From positions 124,001 to 188,000 of the forward strand of contig JALBUN010000019.1 of assembly GCA_025174535.1 (NCBI GenBank): a stretch of DNA of 64,000 nucleotides. Direction: 5' to 3'. This DNA comes from Cantharellus purpuraceus (lineage: Eukaryota; Basidiomycota; Agaricomycetes; Cantharellales; Hydnaceae). Shown one piece after another: positions 34,399-45,871 of the stretch. Numbering within the stretch: the first letter of the stretch is position 1; the number at the start of each line of letters is the position of its first letter. The position numbers and the translations under genes were made by a program. Under the pieces are notes generated by a model. The model saw only the letters and a program-made list of their open reading frames with translations. It did not search any database and was not told where the DNA came from.

Positions 34399-35925
34399 CC
34401 CTTCGGTTTGATGTCTTGCTATAGACCTGTGCTCAGGTGTATTTTGACTTCTCTACTGCCTCTTTTCATGATCGAGTAACGGTGGACCAATTGTGAATGA
34501 TTGGCAAGGAACGGATATGATAACATGCATTCTGTCATTTTCGTCGTCTTTCAATGATGTGATGTATATACATGTACCTGTATTGTGCGAAGCAGTTAAT
34601 GGGGACGTGTTTTTCCGTAAAGTAAGGGCTTGGATAGTTCAGAGGTGAATTGCTTGTATTTGTAGTAGATGCACAGGATGAGAACGTCTCAACCGCTTGC
34701 CATCTCCCGGTGGCTGCTCACTACAACCAATTCGGAGTGTTGGTGTGCTAGTCACAGTCTGATTGAATTTTGAGCGCAGTATTACTATTGAGAACTATAA
34801 TACGCTTAGAGAACAAACCTCAGTCTTGTATCAAGCGAAGACTGAGGTGTCTTGGAGTATAACTATGTTGGAATACCAAGTGTGGGGTTCTATTCAACCG
34901 CCCCACATACCAACACGTCAACATGGGTCGTTCTGATGTAGGATATTATTTATCAGCCCCACATGCACAGCATGAAATCAGGAAATACTGTAGGGTCACA
35001 CAGTTTGGACAACATCCCGGAGTCGGTCATTGAGTATAGCTGTGCAAATTTCTTCTATATGGCCAAAAAAATTCAGACACAATTCATTGTGACATTATAC
35101 ATGTTGGTAGTGTATGGACATGGCATACAAACTTCAAAGGACCAAAGATCCTAACTATGAAAGATGGATTCAAGCAATAGAGGGTGTTCTTAATGGTAAA
35201 TGTCACTTGTTCAGAAAGGCTGCAGAGCAGGGTAATAATCTAGATTTTCTGCATGTGTCATCTCTCATTGTCTCATTGTGCAGGCTTTATCAATGCTCAC
35301 TGACAGGGCTAAGAACTGACATAAAAGCTGGAGGGAAACCCATGGAGAGCAGCAAATCCTTACACCCCCACAGGATATGATGCTCATTGAGTGGTGCAAA
35401 TAGTCATCAAGTACTGGATGGCCTTACAGTGGTGTAGCATTCTGCACACATGCACAATGACTAACCTGCACATATCCTGGGAAGAAATGGCTCTATAATT
35501 TTCAGAAATGACATCCTGAACTTATAGCAGCAAAGGCAAACAAGCTTGACCCAAAGTATGTGCAACATTTCACTGAGGGAATTGTTGTGGACTTTTTTTG
35601 ATAATCTGATGCTCAAGCTGAGGGAAAAATGTGGGGATATACCCTCAGAGCATGAGTGGAATGAAGATAAGAAGGGAATTCAAATGGGTGGAGGTGTCAA
35701 GAGTCAAAAACATTGGAAGGGCACAGGTCCTTCATGGGTTTCACAGGCAAAGGGTACTCTCTCATCAGTGATTGGGTTGGGGTTCATGGAGCAATTGGCT
35801 AAGTGAGTTTGCTGGTGTAAACAACAAAGCCTAAATGGCATCATGGCATTGGAGGAGTTCAGGCTGAGTAGGAGCTTTGCTGACTATTGAAGCTGCAGCA
35901 TGGGGGATCAAATATTAGAGCCCAA
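34399..35925. other. Unassigned region with probable transposon remnants
   Basis: Several plus-strand frames (about 34,963-35,380 and 35,546-35,806) read protein-like text such as NYERWIQAIEGVLNGKCHLF and ISLRELLWTFFDNLMLKLRE, but I recognise no family. Low CG content and position next to the LTR island suggest old mobile-element coding DNA. Confidence 0.35.
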
Positions 35926-36140
35926 AGACACTGATAGGAGAGCCACTATTGTTTCCTTGATAAGTAATTCTCTTAATATGGGTGACAATAGTATCACCTT
36001 TCATATTGTTTAGTTCAGACTTAAGTCTGAACTCCAAACTCCTTTCCATGTTGTATTCCATATATGTCCTCTTGTTCTCCAACTTTAGTTTCTCATTCAA
36101 TTCTTCAGATATTCATACAGGCTATATTCTGTATGATTAC
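35926..36140 (-). repeat. LTR D, 3' piece (inverted)
   Basis: Reverse complement of the D LTR 3' part: the CTCCAAACTCCTTTCC and CATTCAATTCTTC segments match 17,574-17,760 in reverse. It ends at ATTAC (36136-36140), the complement of the GTAAT that closes the D piece at 37569-37724. Confidence 0.75.
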
Positions 36141-37568
36141 TGTATGGGAACCACCTTTCCCTATCAAATTCCATTTATGCAGTACCAATGTGCTATTCTT
36201 TGCTTTTCCATTCCTAAATATCAGCATATATTTGGTGCTTGTACCTGGAATGGACTTATTCAAATATTCTCTAATTTTTCATATTTTTTCAGAAATATTC
36301 CACACAGAACTCGGCCCAGAATCATTTATTTCTGCTGTGCTACAGTTGTGGACCCATAGGCGCCCACCTTCACACAGCTGGCTCTCCCCTTTTGGACCAG
36401 GCATTTGGCCTGAATTCAAGCTCAGATGTCTCTGATCAATAAATATTCTGTAACTTAACAACCACAGCCTCTCAGGGCACTATTTTCTGTGGAGATCATC
36501 ACCTGAGATGTGGCTATCCATGGCTGTGCAAACCAGTGCAGAAAACAGGGTGGACACCCTTCTTTTTGCCTGATCAGTGCCTAGTTCAGGGATCAAATCA
36601 GCTGATGGGTGATCAAATCAGGTGATTGCCTTGGAATATTCTACCCCTTTCCATAACATTCTAGCTGTTTCCTTCTATTATTAGATAGAACTTTCCAGAA
36701 CCATTATTCAGCTCCTGATCAGTGTTAATGCAGTGATCAGAACCTGTGATTGGCTTGGAATATTCTACCCCTTTCTTCCACCTTCCACAACCTTCCAGTA
36801 GTTTCCATCTATTAATAGGTAGAATATTCCAGAAGCATTAGTCAGCCCCTGTAAATACAATATATAAGGAGGCCATTCTGCCTCTGAAATAGTAACATAT
36901 TCTACCACTTCTACCCATCTTCTGCACACCAGTGTGACTAGAGTGACATACAGTGTCATCCTCTATCTCAGTAACTGTTGATTACCAGTTCAAGGATCTT
37001 TTACAGTTGTGTAACTGTACTTGATTGCACTCGAAGTAGTGATATTCCTGCTTTGGGCGTGAGTGTAATATCTGCCTCACGTGACTACGAATCTACAGGG
37101 TGAGATTGTCTGTCAATAGTCCTGCCATTAGTGCTCTTGTTTAAGTTACTAGTGTGTACTGCCTTTGCAGAGCATTAGAAGCTTGAACTCATGTGAAGCA
37201 GTTGCTAGACTACTTCACACATTGCTGTTACCTGCTTCTGAGTGCTACTGGTTGGACGGTTGGATTCATCCACCTACTTCCTTTAGCCTCTAAGTGCATT
37301 CCCCTCTTTTCGGAATATCTGGACCCCTAAGCATCCGTGAACTCTAGACTCTGGAAGTCTTATTCATTTCTTGCTGCTAAGAAACGTATTACTTTTCTGC
37401 ATATAGTCTGCATTGACCAATACAAAGGATTGCAACCAAAGTACAAATGTTAAATCGTTTCTGGAGTTGTGCTGCAGCAGGGTTTGATATTCTTCTCAGC
37501 TGTTCATTCATGGAATTGTGGTGATTTAGAGTTTGCCCTAACACCATAATTTTGTGAGTTCCAAAACA
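36141..37568 (+). repeat. LTR A2, plus orientation (left arm of palindrome)
   Basis: TGTATGGGAACC...GTTCCAAAACA, 1428 bp. Flanks ATTAC and GCACC do not match, so the LTR has lost its original partner flank. It is nearly identical to the inverted LTR at 37725-39153. Confidence 0.9.
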
Positions 37569-37724
37569 GCACCCCCTTGGATTGTCAGTCCAATATTTCA
37601 GAGTTTGGAGGTATGGAGTGGATCAGGAATCTGGAGTTTGACTTGTCAAGGAGTTACTTGTCAAGAAGCTAGCAACCAAGAAGATGATGAGGTCAAACTT
37701 AGTCAATATACAAACAACTGTAAT
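37569..37724 (+). repeat. LTR D, middle piece (spacer of the palindrome)
   Basis: 156 bp matching D from the GCGCCCCCTTGG point (17,449) to CTGTAAT (17,577). It begins with GCACC and ends with GTAAT, both of which recur as orphan flanks elsewhere in the island. Confidence 0.82.
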
Positions 37725-39153
37725 TGTTTTGGTACCCACAAAATTATGGTGTTAGGGCAAACTCTAAATCACCACAATTCCATGAATGAACAGCTGAGAA
37801 GAATATCAAACCCTGCTGCAGCACAACTCCAGAAACGATTTAACATTTGTACTTTGGTTGCAATCCTTTGTATTGGTCAATGCAGACTATATGCAGAAAA
37901 GTAATACGTTTCTTAGCAGCAAGAAATGAATAAGACTTCCAGAGTCTAGAGTTCACGGATGCTTAGGGGTCCAGATATTCCGAAAAGAGGGGAATGCACT
38001 TAGAGGCTAAAGGAAGTAGGTGGATGAATCCAACCGTCCAACCAGTAGCACTCAGAAGCAGGTAACAGCAATGTGTGAAGTAGTCTAGCAACTGCTTCAC
38101 ATGAGTTCAAGCTTCTAATGCTCTGCAAAGGCAGTACACACTAGTAACTTAAACAAGAGCACTAATGGCAGGACTATTGACAGACAATCTCACCCTGTAG
38201 ATTCGTAGTCACGTGAGGCAGATATTACACTCACGCCCAAAGCAGGAATATCACTACCTTGAGTGCAATCAAGTACAGTTACACAACTGTAAAAGATCCT
38301 TGAACTGGTAATCAACAGTTACTGAGATAGAGGATGACACTGTATGTCACTCTAGTCACACTGGTGTGCAGAAGATGGGTAGAAGTGGTAGAATATGTTA
38401 CTATTTCAGAGGCAGAATGGCCTCCTTATATATTGTATTTACAGGGGCTGACTAATGCTTCTGGAATATTCTACCTATTAATAGATGGAAACTACTGGAA
38501 GGTTGTGGAAGGTGGAAGAAAGGGGTAGAATATTCCAAGCCAATCACAGGTTCTGATCACTGCATTAACACTGATCAGGAGCTGAATAATGGTTCTGGAA
38601 AGTTCTATCTAATAATAGAAGGAAACAGCTAGAATGTTATGGAAAGGGGTAGAATATTCCAAGGCAATCACCTGATTTGATCACCCATCAGCTGATTTGA
38701 TCCCTGAACTAGGCACTGATCAGGCAAAAAGAAGGGTGTCCACCCTGTTTTCTGCACTGGTTTGCACAGCCATGGATAGCCACATCTCAGGTGATGATCT
38801 CCACAGAAAATAGTGCCCTGAGAGGCTGTGGTTGTTAAGTTACAGAATATTTATTGATCAGAGACATCTGAGCTTGAATTCAGGCCAAATGCCTGGTCCA
38901 AAAGGGGAGAGCCAGCTGTGTGAAGGTGGGCGCCTATGGGTCCACAACTGTAGCACAGCAGAAATAAATGATTCTGGGCCAAGTTCTGTGTGGAATATTT
39001 CTGAAAAAATATGAAAAATTAGAGAATATTTGAATAAGTCCATTCCAGGTACAAGCACCAAATATATGCTGATATTTAGGAATGGAAAAGCAAAGAATAG
39101 CACATTGGTACTGCATAAATGGAATTTGATAGGGAAAAGGTGGTTCCCATACA
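37725..39153 (-). repeat. LTR A2, inverted (right arm of palindrome)
   Basis: TGTTTTGGTACCC...GGTTCCCATACA, 1429 bp, the reverse complement of A2. Left flank GTAAT, right flank GGGGT; the right flank lies in Ty3-E gag. Confidence 0.9.
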
Positions 39154-39663
39154 GGGGTTATAGGGACCAAAATTGGTCTGAAGTTTGGAGATGAAGTCGG
39201 AGTAGTCTTCTGACCATATCGGGTCATTGGAGTCGTCCATGAGTGCTGGCTCAAAGTAGTCCAGTGTGGTGCCCTTGAGATAGGACATGGCAAAGGTCAC
39301 CTTCGCCCAATTGGATGTGAACATGTCAGGACGGTCATGGAAATTCAACTGGAATTGCACCAAGAATGGCTGGAGCTTTTGTAGATTGGAGCCATTGAAT
39401 GGGTCGGGTTCCCAGACCAAGGTCTGGGACTTAGGGGCTTGTGGGTTACGGATGCTGCTGGCGAGCAAGGAGATGGCTTGTGCCAGATTTGGGGAGGGCA
39501 GGGTGTCATCCTCTTCATTGACAGCCTCTATGTGGTCTATTGGTTCTTTGATGGCCTCAGGGATGGTGTCTATGCTGGGAGTGGGCACCTCAATTTCGTG
39601 CGCGTTTGGAATTGGCAGTGGATCGTGGCATTGGTAGGAGTGAGTATGCCAGTTTGAATATAC
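39154..39663 (-). pseudogene. Ty3-E gag fragment (third copy)
   Basis: Minus-strand Gag N-terminus, MPTPSIDTIPEAIKEPIDH, PDPFNGSNLQKLQPFLVQF and MSYLKGTTLDYFEP, broken off by the A2 LTR after NFGPYNP. The flank on the right is an E LTR, so this is the 5' end of another Ty3-E. Confidence 0.85.
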
Positions 39664-39667
39664 TGTT

Positions 39668-41091
39668 ACGCTGTCGGTTCGCTTAAGGAATAGATCCTAT
39701 AAGCCTGCACGCAACGGTCCTAGCAAACAGACGGTGTGTAACGCAGTTGTTCAGCACTCCAAAGATCAATCAGGGCGAGGGGTACGTAACAGGGAAGTGG
39801 GATAGTGCTCTGTGGTTGGATGGGGATGGGAGCCAAAGGTCGGTCCCGATGGCTGATCGTGCTCTGTGACTGGATGACAATGCGGAGCCCGGTTGGGAGG
39901 TATGCGAAAGCTGGTTTCAGGAGAAGCAACCTCTCGGTGGTGGAGGGAAATCTGATCGTTGAACCAAGGTGTTTTACCTCAGTGTAGAGATGATGGATTG
40001 TGATGTAGAGTGTAGAGTGTAGACTTAGAGCGTGGACTTTGACTTTAGAGTGTTGGCTGAAAACTTGTTTTTTGATTCCAAAGGCAAAAACTAGCGCCCT
40101 TTTATATACAAATCCCCAGGGCACAACGACACAATATGAGGAGCAAATGATGCAATATGATGCAAGAAATGCTGATCAAGCCAGCTGACAAAGCGTGTGA
40201 AGTTGAACTACTAAAGGGGGAAATCATGGAGAAATGAAACGACAGATAGGGGTAATCTTTGTAAGAATAGGGGGTGATGAGTAATAAAAGAACCAAAAAT
40301 AGAACAAGGATGAGTAAGTCGTGTATGAATGAATTAAAAGATGAAACAGGGGTGAGTCATATAAAAGAACAATAGAAACGTCCACCAATACCATCTTCCC
40401 TACGGCTCCGAAGGTTAATTGACCCTGAGTCACATGAGGACTTCCGTCAGCATCCACAACAAATACTCCTTATTGTCTTAGTGATCCGTCTCCATATGGT
40501 ATCCCGTTCCAAGAGTATTCGGTCCCTTTGCCTGACACGATGTAACCTGAGTCGGATTGAAGTGGGAGGATAGGTCAGCGATGGCGACTGAAATTCTACC
40601 TCACGTTTGACTCTTCTATCCGTGTTACGATATAGAGGTGAAATGACGAGGAATGTATATGGTTCAATGGAATTGTGAAAGAATATGGGATCGCCAATGG
40701 CATAAGAGAGACATGGTGGGGATCTTGGACGTTGAAAGAGTTTTGGAAGTATTTTGACACGTGGAGGTGGCTTAACATGCCCGTGGAGCTCGGCGTATTT
40801 TTGATAGTCCTCTGTGTCCAGAGACCAGTGTGACGTATTATTAGAAGTGATGTTGGAGAGGGGAATAGAATGGGAAGCCATGTGAATGATGATGAAAGGA
40901 TGGGTGTGAATAGAAGGCTGATAATGATCGATGGCGATGAAACACGAGTGACGATCGATGGCTCGAATTAGAGACTGAGGTGGATAGGGAGTTGCGGCGC
41001 TATTTAAAAGTTGATATGAAAAGACGCTGGCGGAGTTGGACTGTCAGAGTGGTTCAATATGCGTCCTCGATGCATCCTGGCTCGTCAACGC
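39668..41091 (-). mobile_element. Repeat C (39672-41087), LTR-like, with 4-bp duplication ACGC
   Basis: TGTCGGTTCGC...CTCGTCA inserted in an E LTR. ACGC flanks it at 39668-39671 and 41088-41091, and the empty site is seen at 8658. In its own orientation (minus) it starts TGACGAGCC and ends CCGACA. It has two promoter-like boxes: TTTTAAATA near its start (41001-41010) and TATATAAAAGG (40098-40108) two-thirds along. It encloses a long frame (40447-40881). Its TG...CA ends and size fit a large solo LTR; a gene-carrying non-autonomous element is the alternative. Confidence 0.8.
40447..40881 (-). CDS. Unrecognised ORF inside repeat C (copy 1)
   Basis: 144 codons from ATG at 40881: a Ser/Asn-rich start MASHSIPLSNITSNNTSHW, then DTEDYQKYAELHGHVKPPP, ILPKLFQRPRSPPCLSYAIG, DPIFFHNSIEPYTFLVISPLY and a basic C-terminal part. 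It starts about 130 bp after the TTTTAAATA box, so it could be transcribed. The copy at 46071 keeps the frame with conservative differences. An alternative +1 frame continues beyond it (VSGKGTEYSWNGIPYGDG), then a TAA, then VVDADGSPHVTQGQLTFGAVG. I do not recognise a family. Function unknown. Confidence 0.5.
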   Translation of the reverse strand: MASHSIPLSNITSNNTSHWSLDTEDYQKYAELHGHVKPPPRVKILPKLFQRPRSPPCLSYAIGDPIFFHNSIEPYTFLVISPLYRNTDRRVKREVEFQSPSLTYPPTSIRLRLHRVRQRDRILLERDTIWRRITKTIRSICCGC

Positions 41092-41097
41092 ACTAGG

Positions 41098-41190
41098 TCC
41101 GATTGGGGGTTGGAGGTTGGGTTGGAGGTTGGGTTGGAGGTTGGGTTGGAGGTTGGGTTGGAGGTTGGGTTGGAGTTGGAGAGGGGGTTG
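41098..41190. repeat. G-rich minisatellite in LTR E
   Basis: About five 12-bp units GGTTGGGTTGGA after GATTGGGG. Other E LTRs at 8690-8710 and 15,160-15,185 have one to three units. The array is G-rich on the plus strand only. Confidence 0.9.
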
Positions 41191-41622
41191 GGGTATGTTG
41201 TGGGGGTTGGAACGGACTTGGCTTCATTATGTGCTGAGATTTCAGGGACAGAGTATGACTTAGAGAGTTAGGATTGGACTTAGGAACGAGGCGTGATTTG
41301 ATATTTGAACTGGGGAATGAAGTCCCCAGTCAGGCAACTTAAATACATATTTGAAATCTAATAATAATTACTCCAGTGATGGGCCTCTGAGGCCGATGGC
41401 CTTACATGAGTATGTCTGAGTCTGACAGGGATGGATGTCTGGGTTCCTATGGTGATGCTGATGCATCAATTGGAACCAGAGACGGATGGGTGAGATACAG
41501 TGGTGACAATTGGACAGATAAATGGAGACGTGATGGTTTCCAAATGGAGTATAGATTTCATATGTGTGGGGATCTGAGTGGATCAGATGGGGATCTGGGC
41601 GTTAATGAATATAGTCATAACA

Positions 41623-41681
41623 GTATAGCACATTGGTGCTGCATAAATAGGATTTGATAGGGAAAAGGTGGTTCCCATACA
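41623..41681 (-). repeat. LTR A fragment, inverted (5' end only)
   Basis: The last 59 bp of an inverted A LTR, ending GGTTCCCATACA, directly after the E LTR. Its right flank GGTGC is the complement of the GCACC that follows the A2 LTR at 37568. Confidence 0.85.
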
Positions 41682-41841
41682 GGTGCAACACACAAGTTGA
41701 AGCCAAATCCACTTGATCTGACTCAATAGTTCTTGCATTACTCTGTCTCTGGTTGAACTGGAACAGTAAAGTCCTCTCCCACTTGACTCCAGCATCCAAA
41801 CTCCAGTTACATCCTTGAACCCTGTTTCCCAGCCCTTAACA
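41682..41841 (-). repeat. LTR D, 5' piece (inverted)
   Basis: Reverse complement of the D start: it ends CCAGCCCTTAACA at 41841 (D start TGTTAAGGGCTGG) and begins GGTGCAACACACAAGTTG. It completes, with 37569-37724 and 35926-36140, one D LTR in three pieces. Confidence 0.82.
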
Positions 41842-42111
41842 AACAAGCATCTTAGGCAAATTTTGGGCTCACTAGTTGGGGTAATGTTGATCAACTCTGC
41901 CACATCTGTTCCACCATGATTTCAATGTTGGCAAGCCCTTTCCTCTTTGGATGAAAGTTCATCAAAGTATGTACAGTAAGTACAATCAATAGAAAGGCTG
42001 CCCCACACCTATAAGCTACATTCTAACATGGGGAGGGGACATAATATGAGGGTGCTTTCATTGTGGTACATGATCAAGTCATCAGTGTGCACAAGCCAGG
42101 AAACGTAAGCC

Positions 42112-44647
42112 TTATTCTTTCAATGTACAATAAACCCTTCCTTCATACGGCTCCAACTCCACCACAAATCCCCCCAGCTCTACCTCGTCTGAGTCTCTTT
42201 TACCTTCCTCAACATTTGCCATTACCAAATGCAGCTTCCTTGTCTCGCCAGCAACGGCATCAATATATTTCAGCTTGCTGGAGGAAAAGTTCATGATGAT
42301 CAATGCCGTAGTGTTATCCAATGTTCGGGTGTACGCGAAAATATACTCGTGCTCAGGAGATAACAGTACAAAGTTTCCATATATCTAAGAGGCGAATGCA
42401 AGTGCGAGTTAGGAGAAAAACTGACTCTCAGCAGAGAGGGAAAATAGTGACTTACAAGCACGAGATGCGACTTGCGGAGTGTGATGGCTGATTTCCAAAA
42501 TGTGTATACGCTGTCTTTGTCGCCTACCTGCATTTCGGCGTTCCATGTGGTGTAGTCGTCATTGACACGCATCCAGGGTTGTGCGGCGGTGGTGAAGCCG
42601 CCATGGAGAGTGTTATTCCACTGGAAAAAAGAACAGCCGTAATAGTGTCGCGTGAGAAATTGAAGAGAAGGGCTTACGTGCATGGGTGTCCGTGCATTAT
42701 CGCGTGCTTTCCTGTTAATCCCATCGATGACATCGCTGACATCAAGATCGTCGCCATCTCTCGACCGCCTTTCTATTGCCCTACATCACATCACCCCCAT
42801 GATGAGAGCGCAGAAGGAATTGAGCATCAGAACACACGAACTCGTTGTAGAAATTCACGGTTGCCACGTCCTTGTACTCCTCAATCCCCCAACACCTTGG
42901 GATGTTTGCAAGACCTAATTCTTGGCCCTGATATACGTACATCGTCCCCCCCAGGGTGGTTTGTAACATTGCAAGTAATTTCGCCCCTCGCGCACGCAGC
43001 AACCGCAATTTGACCACTTCATCACGGGCGACACCACTAGCATCAGAGTCAGATCTAAATCCCAAAAAGCGCGATACGCTGCGGGCCAGATCGTGGTTCT
43101 CGAGATAGACGGTATTCCATCCTCCATTCTCGTACATGTATCTCTGCCACTTGTTGACGATGCGTTTAAATGCGGGAAGTGTATACTTGGCCGGTATAAG
43201 CTTGTTAGTGGATTTTGAGTCTGCGAGCCATACATGGTATTAATAATAGAACGATTGTATATCAAAGTATTTGGTGTCTGGGTGGAGATTTACCTAGGTC
43301 AGCCAATTCAAATTGGAATATCATATTCAATTCCTTTCGGGAGGGATGAACATATTTGATGAGTTCAGCAGCATCGTGTGAGAAGGGGGATTCCCCGACG
43401 GTAATAGCAGTTGGATATTCTACAAGATGCGGCTTCGGGTGAGTTATAATGTAGATGCGAAAGAGGGCGGACTGGATAGAACACGACTGTGCATTTCTTG
43501 GATATACTCGTGGACTTTTGGACTGGAAATTAATATGAATAATCATCACATAACCAGCGTATCAAGGAAAGACAACCCATTAACAAAATGTGCATATCCT
43601 GGCTGGAATGGCGTGGACGGGTCCACAATTTCTGCATCAGGCAAGCCTGGAGTCTTTGATATCAGGTTTATCACATCCATCTGTGAGTGGAAAGTACTTT
43701 GTGTGAGCAATTCACCCTCAAAATTATTACGAAACGAACTCTAAACCCATCTGCGCCTCTCCCAAGCCACCATAGCATTAATTCCCATACGGCCTCGCGC
43801 ACCTCTGGGTTCTCCCAATTCAAATCGGGCTGCTCGCAGACGTAGAGGTGGAGATAATATTCCTGCGTGTGCTCATCCCACTCCCACGCGCTTCCTGGCC
43901 ACCAATAGCGAACATGATCACAATCAGAATCACAAATCATTTTCACGCCTGTCATCACAGGAAATATGATGCAAAGAAGAGAGGTTTACCTCCAAATTCG
44001 GATGCCCAGTTATTGGGGGGCATGCGCGACCCATCAGCAGAGTATTTCGGGGGACGCCATATGTACCAGTCGCGCTTGGGGTTATTGGTCTTCGACGAGC
44101 GGGATGCGAGAAACCACTCGTGCTGTGGCATCATAGCCACGGTCATGTGATTAATGGTTATTACAAGGACTGTAACCCACTTGGTCTGATGTGTGGTTCA
44201 CCACGAGGTCCATCCTGTTCCCTCACAGCCTCAGCAGGGACGACATATCGAAGAGGCGATGAATTTGAATATCAAATAGACATACATCAATTTCATACCT
44301 CTCCCATGCAGATCCGCTATTAGCCCATCCCAATCCTTCAACGTTCCGTACCGTTCATCTATATCCTTGTAGTCCGAAATATCATATCCCATATCCTTCA
44401 ACGGACTTTTATATATCGGGCCTATATCATAGGTTCGATACTTTACACCATGCACGAACGACGCGGTATACTCACTAAGCCAAAGCACATCGGCACCAAA
44501 CGATTGTAGATACTCAAGTTTCGAGCGGATGCCATTGAGGTCGCCATAGCCATCATTATTGGAATCGTGGAAGGATGCAGGGTAAATCTGGTAGATAAGT
44601 GACTCTTTAAAGGGCGCGCGGGTAGTGTGTGCTAGTGGAATCGACAT
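42112..44647 (-). CDS. GH13 alpha-glucosidase (maltase / oligo-1,6-glucosidase type)
   Basis: Hydrolyses terminal alpha-glucosidic bonds of maltose-like sugars. The minus-strand ATG at 44645-44647 gives [20 protein letters not shown] and [21 protein letters not shown]. Exons then supply [30 protein letters not shown] spliced to [30 protein letters not shown] and the nucleophile region [15 protein letters not shown] (Asp after an intron). The acid/base Glu is in [14 protein letters not shown] and the third Asp in [17 protein letters not shown]. The domain ends with [16 protein letters not shown], then [15 protein letters not shown] and a stop at 42112-42114. About ten exons, roughly 570 residues, normal length with all three catalytic acids. 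No clear signal peptide, so likely intracellular. Repeat islands flank it on both sides. Confidence 0.93.
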
Positions 44648-45589
44648 GATACGTTGTGCAGCTAGTCAGCAGGTGAGTGACTCCCGCGGTCTCCCGCGGC
44701 CTAGGCTGCACACGTGTTGCTCCCTATCTTGACGCACTGGATATTGGTCTGAACTTCGTATTTTTTTTCCTACTCTTCCCTATTTTAACTATGTTAGCCC
44801 CTCTATGGTATAACTTTGATTCACAATGCATTGGGCCAACACACTTGTACCTGGGCTTACAGTAATGGTGAGGAAGATGCATTCATTATAGCAGTTATGG
44901 GCAGTAGAAAACATCTCAGTGAATAAACCTTTGCTGAAGGATATGGGTTGCAGTAAACATGACAGTGCTGGCTTGATATGCATATGTTGTTGGAGTATGA
45001 GATGTGGGATGTGGGAAGTGGAACAATTAGAGATCCACATAAATAATTGTGTATGTGCCACTGAAAAGCTTTAGGCTGTGTCTGTTATGATCCAAGTCCA
45101 TTGGCATGGAGCTTCAGAGTTGGGGTTGAGATTGGTGGGGTGTAAGGGCAACCTAAGCAAGTGCTCTACCTAAGGCAGTGATGAGCCAGGACACATTGAG
45201 GAGATATATTGAACCACATTGACAGTTGAACTCTGCCAGCATCTTTCATATCAAACCTTCATTATTACCACAACTGGCTTGGGCAAATGGGAGGCATCAC
45301 CCCTGTTCACACTGCCCTCCTAGAGGTGTTCACTAGTCACATTGCCTCTGGAGAAGCTTTTGAGCAGCCTGCCAGTGTTGGTAAGTGAAAGCAAGAGGCT
45401 CTAGGAGCTTCTCAAGTGGCACAGAAGGCTGCTAAATACTCCCTCGCAGAGCAATTAGGTCACAATAAACTTGATCATGACCTTGACTAAGATACTGCAT
45501 TAGTGGTTGCTTCCTCCTCATTCACCCTATTGGATGAGGATCCCATGATGATGTTAGGGATGACTGAGAGCCATCTCCCTCTCGAACCA
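44648..45589. other. Unassigned region upstream of the maltase
   Basis: The first few hundred bases should hold the maltase promoter. From about 45,060 the composition becomes CG-poor, like the repeat islands, and fragmentary frames (for example around 45,240-45,560) suggest old mobile-element DNA. No family recognised. Confidence 0.35.
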
Positions 45590-45871
45590 TATGGTTCAAT
45601 GGAGTAACTGGAGTTCAGATGCTAGTGAGGAAAAGGAGGGGACTTCACTGTTCCAGTTCAACCAGAGACAGAGTGGGGGCAATAACTATTGAGTCAGATT
45701 GAGTGGACTTGTTAAGGGCTGGAATACTAGAGGTTCAATGGAGTAACCAGAGTTCAGATGCTAGTGATGAAGGGGAGGGGACTTTACTGTTCCAGTTCAA
45801 CCAGAGACAGAATGGGGCAAATAACTATTGAGTCAGATTGAGTGGACTTGGCTTCAACTTGTGTGTTGCGC
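45590..45871 (+). repeat. Two LTR D 5' pieces in tandem
   Basis: A D piece without its TGTTAAG start (about 45,592-45,709) is followed by one with it (TGTTAAGGGCTGG from 45,710) up to TTGCGC at 45,871, where repeat C begins. Both contain ACTGTTCCAGTTCAACCAG. Confidence 0.8.

Larger units (their letters stand above)
39664..41622 (-). repeat. LTR E split by repeat C (pieces 39664-39671 and 41088-41622)
   Basis: TGTTACGC at 39664-39671 is followed by repeat C, and the E LTR resumes as ACGCACTAGGTCC at 41088 to end ATAGTCATAACA at 41622. It is the 5' LTR of the gag fragment on its left. A GGTTGGGTTGGA minisatellite near its start is longer than in other E LTRs. Confidence 0.85.

Noticed and set aside
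41842..41870. AACAAGCATCTTAGG resembles the MITE right end plus TTA.
   Set aside because: Only about 13 bases match, no body or other TIR follows, and it lies next to a D LTR edge; chance similarity is likely.
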